DNA of 64,000 nucleotides from CAYVQZ01 sp964453435 (GCA_964453435.1 CAYVQZ010000002.1:124001-188000), one strand, 5' to 3'; counted from the first letter of the stretch, positions 1 through 9,673 are shown. The notes: generated by a model from the letters alone, not told the origin. Numbers and translations: made by a program.

Positions 1-2816
1 TTCAGTTCTGTGACCGCTTCCTCCAGCAGTTGACAGTACATCTCGAATCCGACCGCTGCGATGTCGCCGTGTTGTTCGGAGCCGAGTATGTTGCCTGCGC
101 CGCGTATTTCCAGGTCTCGCAATGCAATTTTAAAACCGGAACCGAGTTCCGAAAATTCTTCGATCGCCTTCAAACGTTTCTGGGCGACCTCGCTGAGAGC
201 CTTGCGTTGCGGAATCATGAGGTATGCATACGCTCTCCGTTTATATCGGCCGACCCGTCCCCGGAGCTGATAGAGGTCGGCAAGGCCGAAATGGTCTGCC
301 CGATTGATGAGCATCGTGTTCACGTTGGGGATATCGAGGCCCGATTCGATAATCGTCGTGCAGACCAGAACATCGATTCTTCTCTCAAGAAACTCGGCCA
401 TTACCGACTGCAGCTCGCGTTCCGGCATGCGTCCGTGCGCAATGCCGAATTCCGCTTCCGGCACGAGCCGCTGCAGAAAGCGGGTCATTCTCTCGATTGT
501 TTCCACCCGGTTATGGACGAAGAAAACCTGGCCCTCGCGCGCTATCTCCCGGAGAATCGCTTCCCGAATCAGTTTTTCCGAAAATTCGGTGACGACCGTA
601 ATCACGGACAGCCGGTCCTCGGGCGGAGTGTTGATGACACTCATGTCTCGCACGCCCATCAAAGCCATGTGGAGAGTGCGGGGAATCGGCGTCGCGGTCA
701 ATGTAAGCACATCCACGGTGTGCCTCAGTTTCTTCAGACGTTCTTTGTGAGCTACCCCGAATCGTTGTTCTTCGTCGATGATGACCAGGCCGAGGTTCTT
801 GAACGTGACATCGGTCTGTATCAAGCGATGTGTTCCGATGACGATGTCCACCTTGCCCTCGGCCACGTCCGCGATGACTCGTTTCTGCTCGGCGGAAGTT
901 CGGAATCTGCTGAGCATCTCGACGCGGACCGGATAATCCGCAAGGCGTTCCCGAAACGTGGTGTAATGCTGCTGGGCGAGGATGGTGGTTGGAACAAGCA
1001 CGGCAACCTGGCGCGAGTCCGTTACGCATTTGAACGCTGCCCGAAGAGCTACCTCTGTTTTGCCATATCCCACGTCTCCGCATATCAGGCGGTCCATCGG
1101 GAAAGGCCGCTCCATGTCGTGCTTGACTTCCTCGATGGCCGAAATCTGGTCTTCGGTCTCTCGATAAAGGAAAGCTTCTTCAAATTCGTTCTGCCACAGC
1201 GCATCCCCCGCAAATGCGTGGCCGTCGAGCACCTTACGCGCCGCATACAGTTCCAGCAACTCGCCGGCCATATCCAGAATGGAACGGCGCACTCGTTCCT
1301 GCACCCGAAACCAGGCTGTCCCACCGAGCTTGTATATTTTCGGAGGCTCGTCGTCGGAACCGACATATTTCTGGACCAGATGCATCATGTTCACGGGCAC
1401 GTAGAGTTTGTCGCCTCCGAGATATTCGAGCACAAGAAATTCGCTTTTCTGCTCGGGCAGGTATGCAAGACCGCGATATATTCCTATGCCGTGGTTCACA
1501 TGGACGACGTAGTCGCCCAGGCGCAGGTCGGTGAAATGGGTTATAGGAGCTCCTCCGCGAAACTTCTTGCGAGGTCTCCGGCGCGAGTATCGCCTGAAAA
1601 TCTCCTGGTCGCTTGCAACCAGCAGTTTTGTTTCATCTATGACAAAGCCGTAGCCGAGCCTGCCGAGCGTGACCAGTAATTGTCGGCCTTCAACGAATCG
1701 ATTGCTGTAGTGGGGATTCATTCCCGCGTCCTGCAGCAATTCCATGAGGCGCTTGCTCTCTCCTTCGTTGTTGCATACGACAATGGCCTGGTATCCTTCC
1801 CGCAATGAGTCGGCAAGCTGACGCCTGAAGCCTTCCAGATCGCCCGAGAGCGGTTCGAGGGAGCGGCAGTGTATTCCCAAGCCGACGAAATCCGTAAAAA
1901 CATCGGAACTTTGCTCAAAGCGGCTCACGCAAAGAGAGGCGGCGTTCGCTTTGTCCACGATTTCCCGAAGGGGGATGCTCCTTTCGTGAGCGAGGCCGTA
2001 TGCGGGCGAGAGTTCCCGGCCCGCCTCCTGCTCGATCAAAAGGGGCTCATCCCATGCAATAATAACGTCCGGTGGCAGATAGTCGAGTAAACTCGCGGTA
2101 TTTCCCGAAGCGTCGAAAGAATCGACCCACCGGTTTCGCGGCATGAGTTCAATACGGTTCGTCTGCTCGAACGACCGCTGGGTTACCGAATCGAATGTCC
2201 GTATCGATTCGACCTCGTCGCCGAAGAATTCGAGACGGAAGGGGTCTTCCCCGCATATCGGGAAAATGTCCACGACTCCGCCGCGAATGCTGAACTCGCC
2301 GCGGGTCTCAACCATGGGACATCTGCGATAGCCTCGCTCCACAAGGGCGGCGCTCAATTTCTCGAGCGGCAACGAATCGCCGACCCGGATTCTCGATACC
2401 AGCGGGTCCAGCATATTCGGAGCGGGCAAATACTGAAGGATTGAGCGAACGGGAGCTATGATGAGCGGGCGGCGGCTTTCCTCTTTGGCGCGCAACAACC
2501 GACGCAAGACAGCAAGACGTTCCGATACCGTTTGGTCTGCGGGCAGCGTTCCCGACGACGGCAGATATTCTCTCGGAGGAAACAGAAGCGGAGATTCCCG
2601 CTCATAAAAGCTTTCAAGGTCGCCGAGCGCTGTTTCCGCCGTCTCGAGAGTAGGCGTAACCAGCAATAGGGCGCGCTCGAGGGCTTGGGCCAGTTCGGCG
2701 GCCATCATGCGATGCGACGCGCCCCACAGGCCATGCACCCATATCCGGGGAGCCTGCGACTGAAGGATTTTTGCGGTTTCTTGGAAAGCCGAGAGTTTTC
2801 TGAGTCGTTCCATCAT
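1..2816 (-). CDS. mfd: Transcription-repair coupling factor Mfd (3' end outside window)
   Basis: Mfd is a DNA translocase that removes RNA polymerase stalled at lesions and recruits UvrA. About 938 N-terminal residues are visible; the C-terminus lies beyond the left edge. Reading the minus strand shows the UvrB-like N-terminal region, a CarD-like polymerase-interacting domain near residue 427 (LGDYVVHVNHGIGIYRG), Walker A GDVGYGKTE near residue 579, the DEEQRFG helicase box near residue 680, and helicase C-terminal motifs (GLDIPNVNTM, QLRGRVGR). The start is ATG at 2816 or the next ATG at 2813, and an in-frame TAG lies ten codons upstream. It is the last gene of the xseA-xseB-ispA-dxs-mfd array. 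Confidence 0.95.
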   Translation of the reverse strand, partial: MMERLRKLSAFQETAKILQSQAPRIWVHGLWGASHRMMAAELAQALERALLLVTPTLETAETALGDLESFYERESPLLFPPREYLPSSGTLPADQTVSERLAVLRRLLRAKEESRRPLIIAPVRSILQYLPAPNMLDPLVSRIRVGDSLPLEKLSAALVERGYRRCPMVETRGEFSIRGGVVDIFPICGEDPFRLEFFGDEVESIRTFDSVTQRSFEQTNRIELMPRNRWVDSFDASGNTASLLDYLPPDVIIAWDEPLLIEQEAGRELSPAYGLAHERSIPLREIVDKANAASLCVSRFEQSSDVFTDFVGLGIHCRSLEPLSGDLEGFRRQLADSLREGYQAIVVCNNEGESKRLMELLQDAGMNPHYSNRFVEGRQLLVTLGRLGYGFVIDETKLLVASDQEIFRRYSRRRPRKKFRGGAPITHFTDLRLGDYVVHVNHGIGIYRGLAYLPEQKSEFLVLEYLGGDKLYVPVNMMHLVQKYVGSDDEPPKIYKLGGTAWFRVQERVRRSILDMAGELLELYAARKVLDGHAFAGDALWQNEFEEAFLYRETEDQISAIEEVKHDMERPFPMDRLICGDVGYGKTEVALRAAFKCVTDSRQVAVLVPTTILAQQHYTTFRERLADYPVRVEMLSRFRTSAEQKRVIADVAEGKVDIVIGTHRLIQTDVTFKNLGLVIIDEEQRFGVAHKERLKKLRHTVDVLTLTATPIPRTLHMALMGVRDMSVINTPPEDRLSVITVVTEFSEKLIREAILREIAREGQVFFVHNRVETIERMTRFLQRLVPEAEFGIAHGRMPERELQSVMAEFLERRIDVLVCTTIIESGLDIPNVNTMLINRADHFGLADLYQLRGRVGRYKRRAYAYLMIPQRKALSEVAQKRLKAIEEFSELGSGFKIALRDLEIRGAGNILGSEQHGDIAAVGFEMYCQLLEEAVTEL

Positions 2817-2935
2817 ATGCGCTTGATAATAGACACACAACTACCCCGCCACATAACCGGCCACCGGTTGTAGCAGGGCGCGTGCGTATGTTGTCTCTTC
2901 GCGGCCGCCGACTTCAGGTCGACGTTCGGGACGCT

Positions 2936-4852
2936 TTATTTATCCTTATAATGTGTCTCTATCCGTGTTCCCAACAGAGACCCGGCTGCGTCGACCAGCC
3001 CCTGCACCGTCAGGCCATATTTTCGCAGGAGCGCCGAACGCGGCCCGTGTTCCACAAACCTGTTCGGAAGTCCGAGAATTCGTAGGTTCGAGGCCTTTTC
3101 GGGCTTACAATCCAGCATTATCTCTGCCAGGCCGCTGCCGAATCCGCCCATTGCAACGCCCTCTTCAATTGTGATGATGTGCTTCACGCGTTCGGCCAGC
3201 CTGGAATAAAAGCTTTCATCCAACGGTTTCACGAAACGGGCGTTGACCACGCAAACGCTCACGCCTTCCGCCGACAGCTCTTCCGCCGCCTTGATGGCCA
3301 CTTCCACCATCGAGCCGAGAGCGACGATGGCGATGTCGTCGCCCTCCAAGAGCATTTCGGGCTTGCTCATTTCAATCGGCAGGCCCGGACTCTCTGGCAC
3401 CGAGTCGGAAGGTGAGCCGCGCGGATACCTGATCGCGACCGGCTTCGATTGCTCGCTTGCCCAGTCCAGCATCATCCTGAATTCGGAAGTGTTTTTCGGT
3501 GAAACAATGATAATGTTCGGCAGACAACGCAGGTACGCAATGTCGAAAACACCGTGATGGGTGGCGCCGTCTCTTCCGACCACCCCTGCGCGGTCGATGG
3601 CGAATATGACAGGCAGATTCTGCAGGCAGACATCATGACATATCTGGTCGAAGGCGCGCTGGAGAAACGTCGAGTAAACCGCGACCAACGGGCGGTACCC
3701 TTGCGCCGCGAGTCCGGCCGCGAACGTAACCGCATGCTGCTCCGCTATCCCGACATCGAAGAAACGTTCGGGGAACTTTTCCGCAAACTCCGTCAGTCCC
3801 GTGCCTTCGGTCATGGCGGCGGTTATCGCCGCTATGCGCGGGTTCTTCTTCGCCATTTCGACTGCATGGCGCCCGAAAATCGTGGAATAGCTGGGGCCGT
3901 TCGAGCCTTCGTCCGCCGGCGGAAGCGGCTCGCCGGTCTCGATGTCAAACGCGCGGATGCCATGAAAGCTGCTTGGTTGGGCTTCAGCGTATTCGTAGCC
4001 CTTGCCCTTCTTCGTGAGAACATGAAACAAGATCGGAATCTGAAATGCGGCTATCTTCTGAAGGGTCTCAATAAGCACGTCCAAGTCGTGCCCGTCCACC
4101 GGGCCCACATATTTAAATCCCAGTTCTTCGAACAGCGAGCCGGGCTTGAGCAGGCTGGCGGCGCTCTTTTGAATTCGCTTCGCCGTCTCGAAGAGGGTTG
4201 AACCGATGGCGGGGATACGCTTGAGCAGATACTCCACGTCCCCCTTGAATCTGTTGTACGCCGAGCCGGTTATCAATCGGCTGAGGTAAAGCGAAAGCGC
4301 GCCGACACTGCGAGAGATCGCCATCTCGTTATCATTCAGGATAACTATTAAATCTTTTCCCATGTGCCCGACATGGTTGAGCGCCTCGAAGGCGAGCCCC
4401 CCCGTCATCGAGCCGTCACCGATCAGCGCAATCGTCTTATACTTTTCGCCGGCCAGGTCGCGCGCGCAGGCCATACCCGCAGCCGACGAAATGCTCGTGC
4501 TCGCGTGGCCGGTCGTGAAACAGTCAAATTCGCTTTCTTCCCGGTGCGGAAAACCGGAGAGGCCTCCCAGGCAGCGGATCGATTTAAAATCTTCGCGTCG
4601 GCCGGTAATGAGCTTGTGCGCGTAGGCCTGGTGGCCGACATCGAAGACGATTTTGTCGCGCGGCGCGTTGAAAACATAATGAACTGCCAGTATAAGCTCC
4701 ACGGCGCCAAGACTCGACGCCAGGTGCCCCCCGTGGCGCGAAACCGTAGAAAGGATTTCGAGCCTGATCTCCTCCGCCAACTGGCGCAACTGCTCGACGG
4801 ACAGCCTTTTCAGGTCTGCCGGACAATCGATTCGGTCAAGAATTCGTTCCAT
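2936..4852 (-). CDS. dxs: 1-deoxy-D-xylulose-5-phosphate synthase
   Basis: This is the first enzyme of the MEP isoprenoid pathway; it condenses pyruvate and glyceraldehyde-3-phosphate using thiamine diphosphate. Visible features are the N-terminal histidines in SRHGGHLASSLG, the ThDP/Mg motif GDGSMTGG near residue 145, DVGIAEQHAVTFAAGLA with the catalytic Glu, and DRAGVVGRDGATHHGVFD. The length of about 638 aa is normal. I prefer ATG at 4852; a TTG start at 4879 would add nine non-conserved residues. It follows ispA by about 33 bp, so two successive isoprenoid steps are co-transcribed, a common pairing in Gram-negatives. Confidence 0.96.
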   Translation of the reverse strand: MERILDRIDCPADLKRLSVEQLRQLAEEIRLEILSTVSRHGGHLASSLGAVELILAVHYVFNAPRDKIVFDVGHQAYAHKLITGRREDFKSIRCLGGLSGFPHREESEFDCFTTGHASTSISSAAGMACARDLAGEKYKTIALIGDGSMTGGLAFEALNHVGHMGKDLIVILNDNEMAISRSVGALSLYLSRLITGSAYNRFKGDVEYLLKRIPAIGSTLFETAKRIQKSAASLLKPGSLFEELGFKYVGPVDGHDLDVLIETLQKIAAFQIPILFHVLTKKGKGYEYAEAQPSSFHGIRAFDIETGEPLPPADEGSNGPSYSTIFGRHAVEMAKKNPRIAAITAAMTEGTGLTEFAEKFPERFFDVGIAEQHAVTFAAGLAAQGYRPLVAVYSTFLQRAFDQICHDVCLQNLPVIFAIDRAGVVGRDGATHHGVFDIAYLRCLPNIIIVSPKNTSEFRMMLDWASEQSKPVAIRYPRGSPSDSVPESPGLPIEMSKPEMLLEGDDIAIVALGSMVEVAIKAAEELSAEGVSVCVVNARFVKPLDESFYSRLAERVKHIITIEEGVAMGGFGSGLAEIMLDCKPEKASNLRILGLPNRFVEHGPRSALLRKYGLTVQGLVDAAGSLLGTRIETHYKDK

Positions 4853-4885
4853 GCAGCGAAAAACCCTCTGTGAAGACAATCATGG

Positions 4886-5761
4886 CTAACTCTTTCGGTT
4901 TGCGATGAGGTCTGCGATTTGCTCGAACCGCTCCGCCCGTTGCCCGAATTCGGCCAGGTGTTTCTTGGCCTCTTCGACTAATCCGGCGCAGCGCTGTCTC
5001 GATTCCGGAACCCCAAAAAACCGGGGATACGTCGCCTTTCCCAGTGTAGCATCTGCGCCGGAATCTTTTCCACTGACCGCCGAACTCGATTCGACGTCGA
5101 TGATGTCATCGGCGATTTGGAACGCAAGCCCGAGACAACGACCATACCCGGTCAAGCTCTTCATCGCGGCCTCGTCCGCTCCCGCAATAATCGCGCCCAT
5201 GCGGATGGATGCGGTGATGAGAGCGCCCGTCTTATGAGCATGGATATATTCGAGCGTCGGAAATTCCATTTCCGTTCCCGTCCACTCGATGTCCACCACC
5301 TGCCCGCCTATCATACCCATTGTGCCCGATGCGCGCGCCAGCTCGAAGACCAGCTCCGGAACAAGTGGTTTCGGACAGTGGCTCAGTGTTTCAAACGCAA
5401 GTGTAAGCAGCGCGTCGCCCGCCAAAATCGCAATCGCTTCGCCGAATTGCCGGTGCGTTGTCGGTTTGCCCCTGCGGAGCTGCCCGTTGTCCATTGCGGG
5501 TAGGTCGTCGTGGATCAATGAATAGGTATGTATCATTTCCAGCGCGCAGGCCGCCGGGAGCCCCTCCGCCGTCTCGTTTCCGCACAGTTCTTTCGCCGTG
5601 AGGAGCAGGATGGGACGAATTCTCTTCCCGCCGGCGAACACGCTGTAACGCATCGCCTCATAAACCGACTTCTCCAAGCCATCGGGCTTCGGGAGAAACC
5701 GGTCGAGTTCGCCGTCGATTATCTCCTTTTTCTCCGCGAGATATGTTTTCAGGTCATTCAT
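4886..5761 (-). CDS. ispA: Polyprenyl (farnesyl/geranylgeranyl) diphosphate synthase
   Basis: Short-chain prenyltransferase that extends DMAPP with IPP units. The first Asp-rich motif DDLPAMD is at residues 85-91 and the second, DDIID, at 218-222; the GGKRIRP substrate-binding stretch is at residues 44-50. The length is 291 aa from the chosen ATG at 5761. The frame stays open upstream, but that stretch overlaps xseB in another frame and is not family-like. The start overlaps the xseB stop by 8 nt, indicating translational coupling. Product chain length (C15 or C20) cannot be fixed from sequence alone. Confidence 0.94.
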   Translation of the reverse strand: MNDLKTYLAEKKEIIDGELDRFLPKPDGLEKSVYEAMRYSVFAGGKRIRPILLLTAKELCGNETAEGLPAACALEMIHTYSLIHDDLPAMDNGQLRRGKPTTHRQFGEAIAILAGDALLTLAFETLSHCPKPLVPELVFELARASGTMGMIGGQVVDIEWTGTEMEFPTLEYIHAHKTGALITASIRMGAIIAGADEAAMKSLTGYGRCLGLAFQIADDIIDVESSSAVSGKDSGADATLGKATYPRFFGVPESRQRCAGLVEEAKKHLAEFGQRAERFEQIADLIANRKS

Positions 5762-6038
5762 CAAACAGCGACTCCGTTCCCGTTTGCTGGTTTTCGGGGG
5801 GATCCGCTTCATCCGGTCCCTCGAACGGGACCTCTTCAAGTTCGCCTTCTTCGTTTTGCATGAGCAGCGAGACTTTCTTCTGGGCTTTCTTGAGCTTCTT
5901 GTCGCAAAACCGCGAGAGCTTAATACCCTCTTCGAATTTCTTCAAGGTTTCTTCAAGCGACAAGGCGCCACCCTCCAGTTCTTCGACAATTTTTTCCAGG
6001 CTGTCAAGGGCTTCCTCGAAACTGGGTTCTCCCGCCAT
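5754..6038 (-). CDS. xseB: Exodeoxyribonuclease VII small subunit
   Basis: Small subunit of the single-strand-specific exonuclease VII; several copies coat each XseA. The family signature SFEEALDSLEKIVEELEGG is at residues 5-23, followed by LSLEETLKKFEEGIKLSRFC. The 94 aa include a slightly long acidic tail of low complexity. Its ATG directly follows the xseA stop codon and its end overlaps the ispA start by 8 nt, so the three genes form one tightly packed transcript. Confidence 0.95.
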   Translation of the reverse strand: MAGEPSFEEALDSLEKIVEELEGGALSLEETLKKFEEGIKLSRFCDKKLKKAQKKVSLLMQNEEGELEEVPFEGPDEADPPENQQTGTESLFDE

Positions 6039-7385
6039 CTAATCCTCCACCGTTTCTACCGCGCATCCCAACGAGCCCCGATGTAACTGCAGTCGCAGTC
6101 GGTCGCCCTTTTTCATGACCGAGCTGTCTCTGATTATTTCGCCTGTTGGCAATCGAAACGCGATGCTGTACCCCCGCGCCAGGACCCCGAGCGGACTCAA
6201 CGAGTCAAGCCGCGCGGCCAGGCTTGCGAACGCCCCTTGTCGTGTTGTGAGAATGTTCAGCGCTCGTTCCCTCAGCATTGTTGCGGCAGAACGCAACTTG
6301 TCCCGCCTCGTGTCGATAGCTCGGTCGGGGCGGGTTGTCACCAACCGCTTGCGCAGCGTGAACAGCCGGTTTTGAATGTCCTCAAGCCAACGGCGTTGCA
6401 GCTCGAACAGGCGCTCCCGCATGTCATCCAATTGCTGGTCGTACTGTGAGAGCATATCCGCGGGCTGGCGAAAGCCATAACTCGAACGCGCCAGCTCGAG
6501 CCTGTGTCCGAAGTCGGTCAATCGCGAAGTCACCGAGCGCGTCATCGAATCGCGCAACTCGCTGATTCTTGTTATAACCGATTCTCTTTCCCTGACCACA
6601 AGTTCCGCCGCCGCGCTCGGAGTGGGCGCTCTCAGGTCAGCGACAAAGTCCGCTATCGTGAAATCGATTTCGTGGCCAACCGCCGAAACCACCGGTGTCT
6701 CGCACTCGTAAATTGCGCGAGCGACGGGTTCCTCATTGAATGCCCAGAGGTCCTCGAGGGAGCCCCCGCCTCTGCCAACAAGTATGACGTCCACGTTTCC
6801 GTATCGGTCCAGTGTTCGTATGCCGGCCGAGATAGCCTCCGCCGCCCCCTCACCTTGCACCAACGAGGGATACAGCACCACTTCAACCGTCGAAAAACGC
6901 CTGTCCAGCACATGCAGTATATCCCGAATCGCTGCGCCGGTGGCCGATGTCACAATCCCGATACGTTGCGGAAAACGGGGAATCGGTTTCTTGTGCGCTT
7001 CGTCGAACAGCCCTTCCTCTCCCAAACGTTTCTTGAGCTGTTCGAAGGCAAGTTGAAGCGCGCCGTAACCGACCGGTTCGGCATGGCTTGCGACCAGTTG
7101 ATAATTGCCCCGCTTCTCGTAGACGGTGACGCGGCCTTCAACGTTCACCTGCAGACCGTCCTCCAGCCTGAACCGCAGGCGAGCCGCGTCGCTCCGGAAA
7201 AACACGACATTTAACTGGCTTCTGTCATCCTTCAGCGTGCAGTACACATGGCCCGAACTGTGCAGCTTGCAGTTCGAGAGTTCTCCGCAAACCCAAACGC
7301 GCTCGAAGTTTATCTCAAGCAGCGACCTGATGGTGCGGGTGAGTTCGGAAACCGTGTAAACGTGGGTCGAATCGAAAGGCTGCAT
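6039..7385 (-). CDS. xseA: Exodeoxyribonuclease VII large subunit
   Basis: Catalytic subunit of exonuclease VII, which degrades single-stranded DNA in repair. The N-terminal OB-fold occupies about residues 5-100, followed by the nuclease domain with GIVTSATGAAIRDILHVL, the diagnostic GRGGGSLEDLWAFNEEP, and VGHEIDFTIADFVADLRAPT with PSAAAELVV. A coiled-coil region and the C-terminal LARGYSIAF follow. The length of 448 aa is typical. The ATG at 7385 has GGGAG upstream and a near-consensus promoter at 7418-7446, so this is the first gene of the array. Confidence 0.95.
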   Translation of the reverse strand: MQPFDSTHVYTVSELTRTIRSLLEINFERVWVCGELSNCKLHSSGHVYCTLKDDRSQLNVVFFRSDAARLRFRLEDGLQVNVEGRVTVYEKRGNYQLVASHAEPVGYGALQLAFEQLKKRLGEEGLFDEAHKKPIPRFPQRIGIVTSATGAAIRDILHVLDRRFSTVEVVLYPSLVQGEGAAEAISAGIRTLDRYGNVDVILVGRGGGSLEDLWAFNEEPVARAIYECETPVVSAVGHEIDFTIADFVADLRAPTPSAAAELVVRERESVITRISELRDSMTRSVTSRLTDFGHRLELARSSYGFRQPADMLSQYDQQLDDMRERLFELQRRWLEDIQNRLFTLRKRLVTTRPDRAIDTRRDKLRSAATMLRERALNILTTRQGAFASLAARLDSLSPLGVLARGYSIAFRLPTGEIIRDSSVMKKGDRLRLQLHRGSLGCAVETVED

Positions 7386-7417
7386 AGTGGAAAATAACTC
7401 CCGCCGGTTTTGCTAAA

Positions 7418-7446
7418 ATTATATCAAATAAGACTTTTGTTAACAA
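7418..7446 (-). promoter_or_regulatory. Sigma-70-type promoter of the xseA operon
   Basis: On the minus strand TTGTTA and TATAAT are separated by exactly 17 bp, and the -10 box lies 32 bp before the xseA ATG. Nothing else is seen in the surrounding 7386-7558 gap. Confidence 0.75.
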
Positions 7447-7558
7447 GCCTTTTGACGAGGACCTCGATTCCGAAGCAAGCGGCAGGTTTTTGCGAGCCTC
7501 TCGGGAGGGAAAATTCCATTAGGTTGACCACCGGAATCGAAACGAGGTCAGAGGAACA

Positions 7559-7768
7559 TCATGACCTCGAAAGTATGACATACAAGCACGGCATCAGGAA
7601 CAAGGCTGTGATAATTTCCATTCCTAATCCCCCGATGGCGGCAATCGCCATGGGCTGGAGCATGTCTCCGCCTTCCTCCAGATTCAGCGCCAGAGGCAGA
7701 AATCCCATGATTGTTGTTACCGTTGTCATGATTCGGGGCCGCAGACGTACCTTCGCGGCTTCAACCAC
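7559..7768 (-). pseudogene. C-terminal remnant of an RND (AcrB/HAE1-type) efflux permease
   Basis: The 69-residue frame matches only the last two membrane segments of RND pumps: VEAAKVRLRPRIMTTVTTIM, then GFLPLALNLEEGG, then QPMAIAAIGGLGMEIITALF and a final PCLYVIL. A full RND permease is over 1000 aa, so more than 90% is missing. The homologous frame begins within three bases of the stop codon of the ABC permease gene, as if a deletion had joined the two. An assembly join is the main alternative. Confidence 0.75.
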
Positions 7769-7771
7769 GGC

Positions 7772-8509
7772 CTATGCGATCCACTTCCGACGTATGTTCC
7801 GCAGGCTCACCGCGAACAGACCGAGGCAGAATGCGCCGAGCAGGAAGAGGTCCAGCGCAAATGGCATGGCATGCCCTCCATGCACGGCCCCATGAAGCAC
7901 ATCGGCGCCGTAGGTCAGAGGGAGCGCATAGGATAATGGCTTCAGAAACACGGGCAGCTTTTCAATGGGAAAGAAGAGCCCGCACAGGAAAATCATCGGG
8001 AAGCGGAAAAAATTGGAGAAGGTCTGGGCCTCGAACACCTCGCTCACCGCCACGGCGATAAAGAGACCCAGAAAGGTGGACGCCACGGCTATCAGAAAAA
8101 CAGCCGGAAAAAACGCGCCCCACGCAACCTCGGAAAGGTCGACAAGAAACGCCGCCATGAGGACAGGGGCGAAGGCGTTGGCTATGCCGAAAATGATAGC
8201 CCCGCCGGTCTTCGCAAGCATGAGAAGTTCGAGCGGGATGGGCGCGAGCAACAGTCGCTCGAAGGACCGGTTCTTCTTCTCGAATGTCACCGTTACGGCA
8301 AGCATGGATGTTGTGCCGAACAGGATGGAAACCGCTACCACACCCGGCAGAAGTGTGAGTATGCTTTCCATGCCGCTGCCGGATTTGATGAAAAACATGC
8401 CGGTCCATGCCAGCGGGAAAATGAGGCCCCAACTGACATTCGGCGGCTTCAGGTAATAGGTCCTCATGTCCTTGAGCAGGATATTCCAGAAGGCGATCCA
8501 AGGCTTCAT
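7772..8509 (-). CDS. ABC-2 family transporter permease
   Basis: Membrane subunit of an ABC-2 exporter, 245 aa with about six hydrophobic segments. The family pattern FEKKNRSFERLLLAPIP (coupling helix) is near residue 77, and an FRFPMIFLCGLFFPIEKLP segment with LPLTYGADVLHG comes late, as in daunorubicin/DrrB-type and lipid exporters. The ATG overlaps the stop of the upstream ATPase gene by 4 nt. The substrate is not predictable; the ArsR regulator at the head of the operon suggests a metal- or stress-responsive role. Confidence 0.88.
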   Translation of the reverse strand: MKPWIAFWNILLKDMRTYYLKPPNVSWGLIFPLAWTGMFFIKSGSGMESILTLLPGVVAVSILFGTTSMLAVTVTFEKKNRSFERLLLAPIPLELLMLAKTGGAIIFGIANAFAPVLMAAFLVDLSEVAWGAFFPAVFLIAVASTFLGLFIAVAVSEVFEAQTFSNFFRFPMIFLCGLFFPIEKLPVFLKPLSYALPLTYGADVLHGAVHGGHAMPFALDLFLLGAFCLGLFAVSLRNIRRKWIA

Positions 8510-9492
8510 TGACCGCCTCCCGGTTTTTCCTTCTCTTTCCGCATGGCGTCAGCCTCGATGCCGGTTATTCGCACGAAAATATCTTCGAGCGAGGGCCGCA
8601 TTCTTCGGGCCTCGGAGACCTCGACACCCTGTTCTTCCAGAAAGCGCACCAGTGGCCCCACGCGAATGGGGGCGTTGGCTTCTACCCGTATGAGTTCCTC
8701 CGGTGGTGTTTTGAATTCGAGGTCGGGAAAGGATTCTGAAAGCTTGGCTTGTATGTCGTTCGCCATGTTCGAACAGGCAATCTCGACAACATGTTTTTCC
8801 AGGACCGGTTGAATCAGATGCTCAACCGTGTCGATTCGCACAATGCGGCCGGACACGATAAACGCGATGCGGTCGCAAAGACGCTCCGCCTCCTCAATGT
8901 AGTGAGTAGTCAGGAAGATAGTGGTTCCCATCCGGTGCAGGTCGGCGACGAGTTGGCGCAATTGCCTGGCGCTGGCCACGTCGATGCCTGTGGTGGGTTC
9001 GTCCAGGAATAAAATCTCGGGCTTGTGGATGATCCCGGCGGCGATGGTGAGCTTGCGCTTCATGCCCTTGGAGTAACCGCCGAACCTGCGGTCCGCCGCC
9101 TCGGCCAAACCGAAATCGCCGAGAAGGTCCCTCGCCCGGCTCTGCCGCTCACTTTTGCGCATCCCATAGAGAGCCGCACAGAAGCACAGGTTCTCGTATC
9201 CGGTGAGTTCGGGGTAGAGATTGCTTTCATCCGGGACTACGCCAACGAGATGCTGGGCGGCTCTCGGTCTGTCCGTGCAGTCGATGCCGCCGATGCGGAT
9301 TCTTCCCGAGTCCGGGCGCGCCAGGCCCGTGAGCATGTTGATGGTCGTGGTCTTGCCCGCGCCGTTGGGGCCGAGGAAACCGAACAGCTCGCCGCGAAGC
9401 ACCTCAAAATCGACGCCGTCCACGGCTCGCACGTCATCGAACTGCTTTGCAAGCCCCTTTGCAACTATTGCGGTCTTGTTGTCATCACCCAT
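8506..9492 (-). CDS. ABC-2 exporter ATP-binding protein
   Basis: ATPase partner of the adjacent permease. Walker A GPNGAGKTTT is near residue 41, the Q-loop region VVPDESNLYPELTGYENL follows, the signature YSKGMKRKL is slightly degenerate (SGGM replaced by SKGM, common in DrrA-like ATPases), Walker B is ILFLDEPTTGID and the switch His is in TTHYIEEAERLCD. The C-terminal 90 residues form a DrrA-type extension. The length of 328 aa is normal. It overlaps the small upstream ORF by 8 nt and the permease by 4 nt. Confidence 0.93.
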   Translation of the reverse strand: MGDDNKTAIVAKGLAKQFDDVRAVDGVDFEVLRGELFGFLGPNGAGKTTTINMLTGLARPDSGRIRIGGIDCTDRPRAAQHLVGVVPDESNLYPELTGYENLCFCAALYGMRKSERQSRARDLLGDFGLAEAADRRFGGYSKGMKRKLTIAAGIIHKPEILFLDEPTTGIDVASARQLRQLVADLHRMGTTIFLTTHYIEEAERLCDRIAFIVSGRIVRIDTVEHLIQPVLEKHVVEIACSNMANDIQAKLSESFPDLEFKTPPEELIRVEANAPIRVGPLVRFLEEQGVEVSEARRMRPSLEDIFVRITGIEADAMRKEKEKPGGGQ

Positions 9493-9673
9493 CTTCGTCT
9501 TCGGCAGACTGTCCTCTTATCGAAACGACGTACCCACCATGGTCGGCCTTCCACTCGCGATGAATCAGCCCCTTTGTCTTTGTGTTCTTCGTGCCCTTGA
9601 CAATGTTTTCGAGGCCACCCCAAAACAAACCGACAATCTCATTTCGCTTCGCAGATTCGCCGTTCTGTCGCAA
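9485..9673 (-). CDS. Small hypothetical protein in the ArsR-ABC operon
   Basis: A 62-residue frame with a TTG start at 9673 whose end overlaps the ABC ATPase start by 8 nt. Residues 13-25 (IVGLFWGGLENIV) are amphipathic and the rest is rich in Lys and Gly. No family is recognised. A faint likeness to the N-terminus of archaeal/bacterial Hsp20-like small proteins is not strong enough to name it. Its position and overlap favour it being translated, but the weak start makes this uncertain. Confidence 0.4.
   Translation of the reverse strand: MRQNGESAKRNEIVGLFWGGLENIVKGTKNTKTKGLIHREWKADHGGYVVSIRGQSAEDEDG

Noticed and set aside
30..1679. Long plus-strand open frame of 549 codons
   Set aside because: It is antisense to mfd; the minus strand carries clear Mfd motifs across the same span and the plus frame has no recognisable protein.
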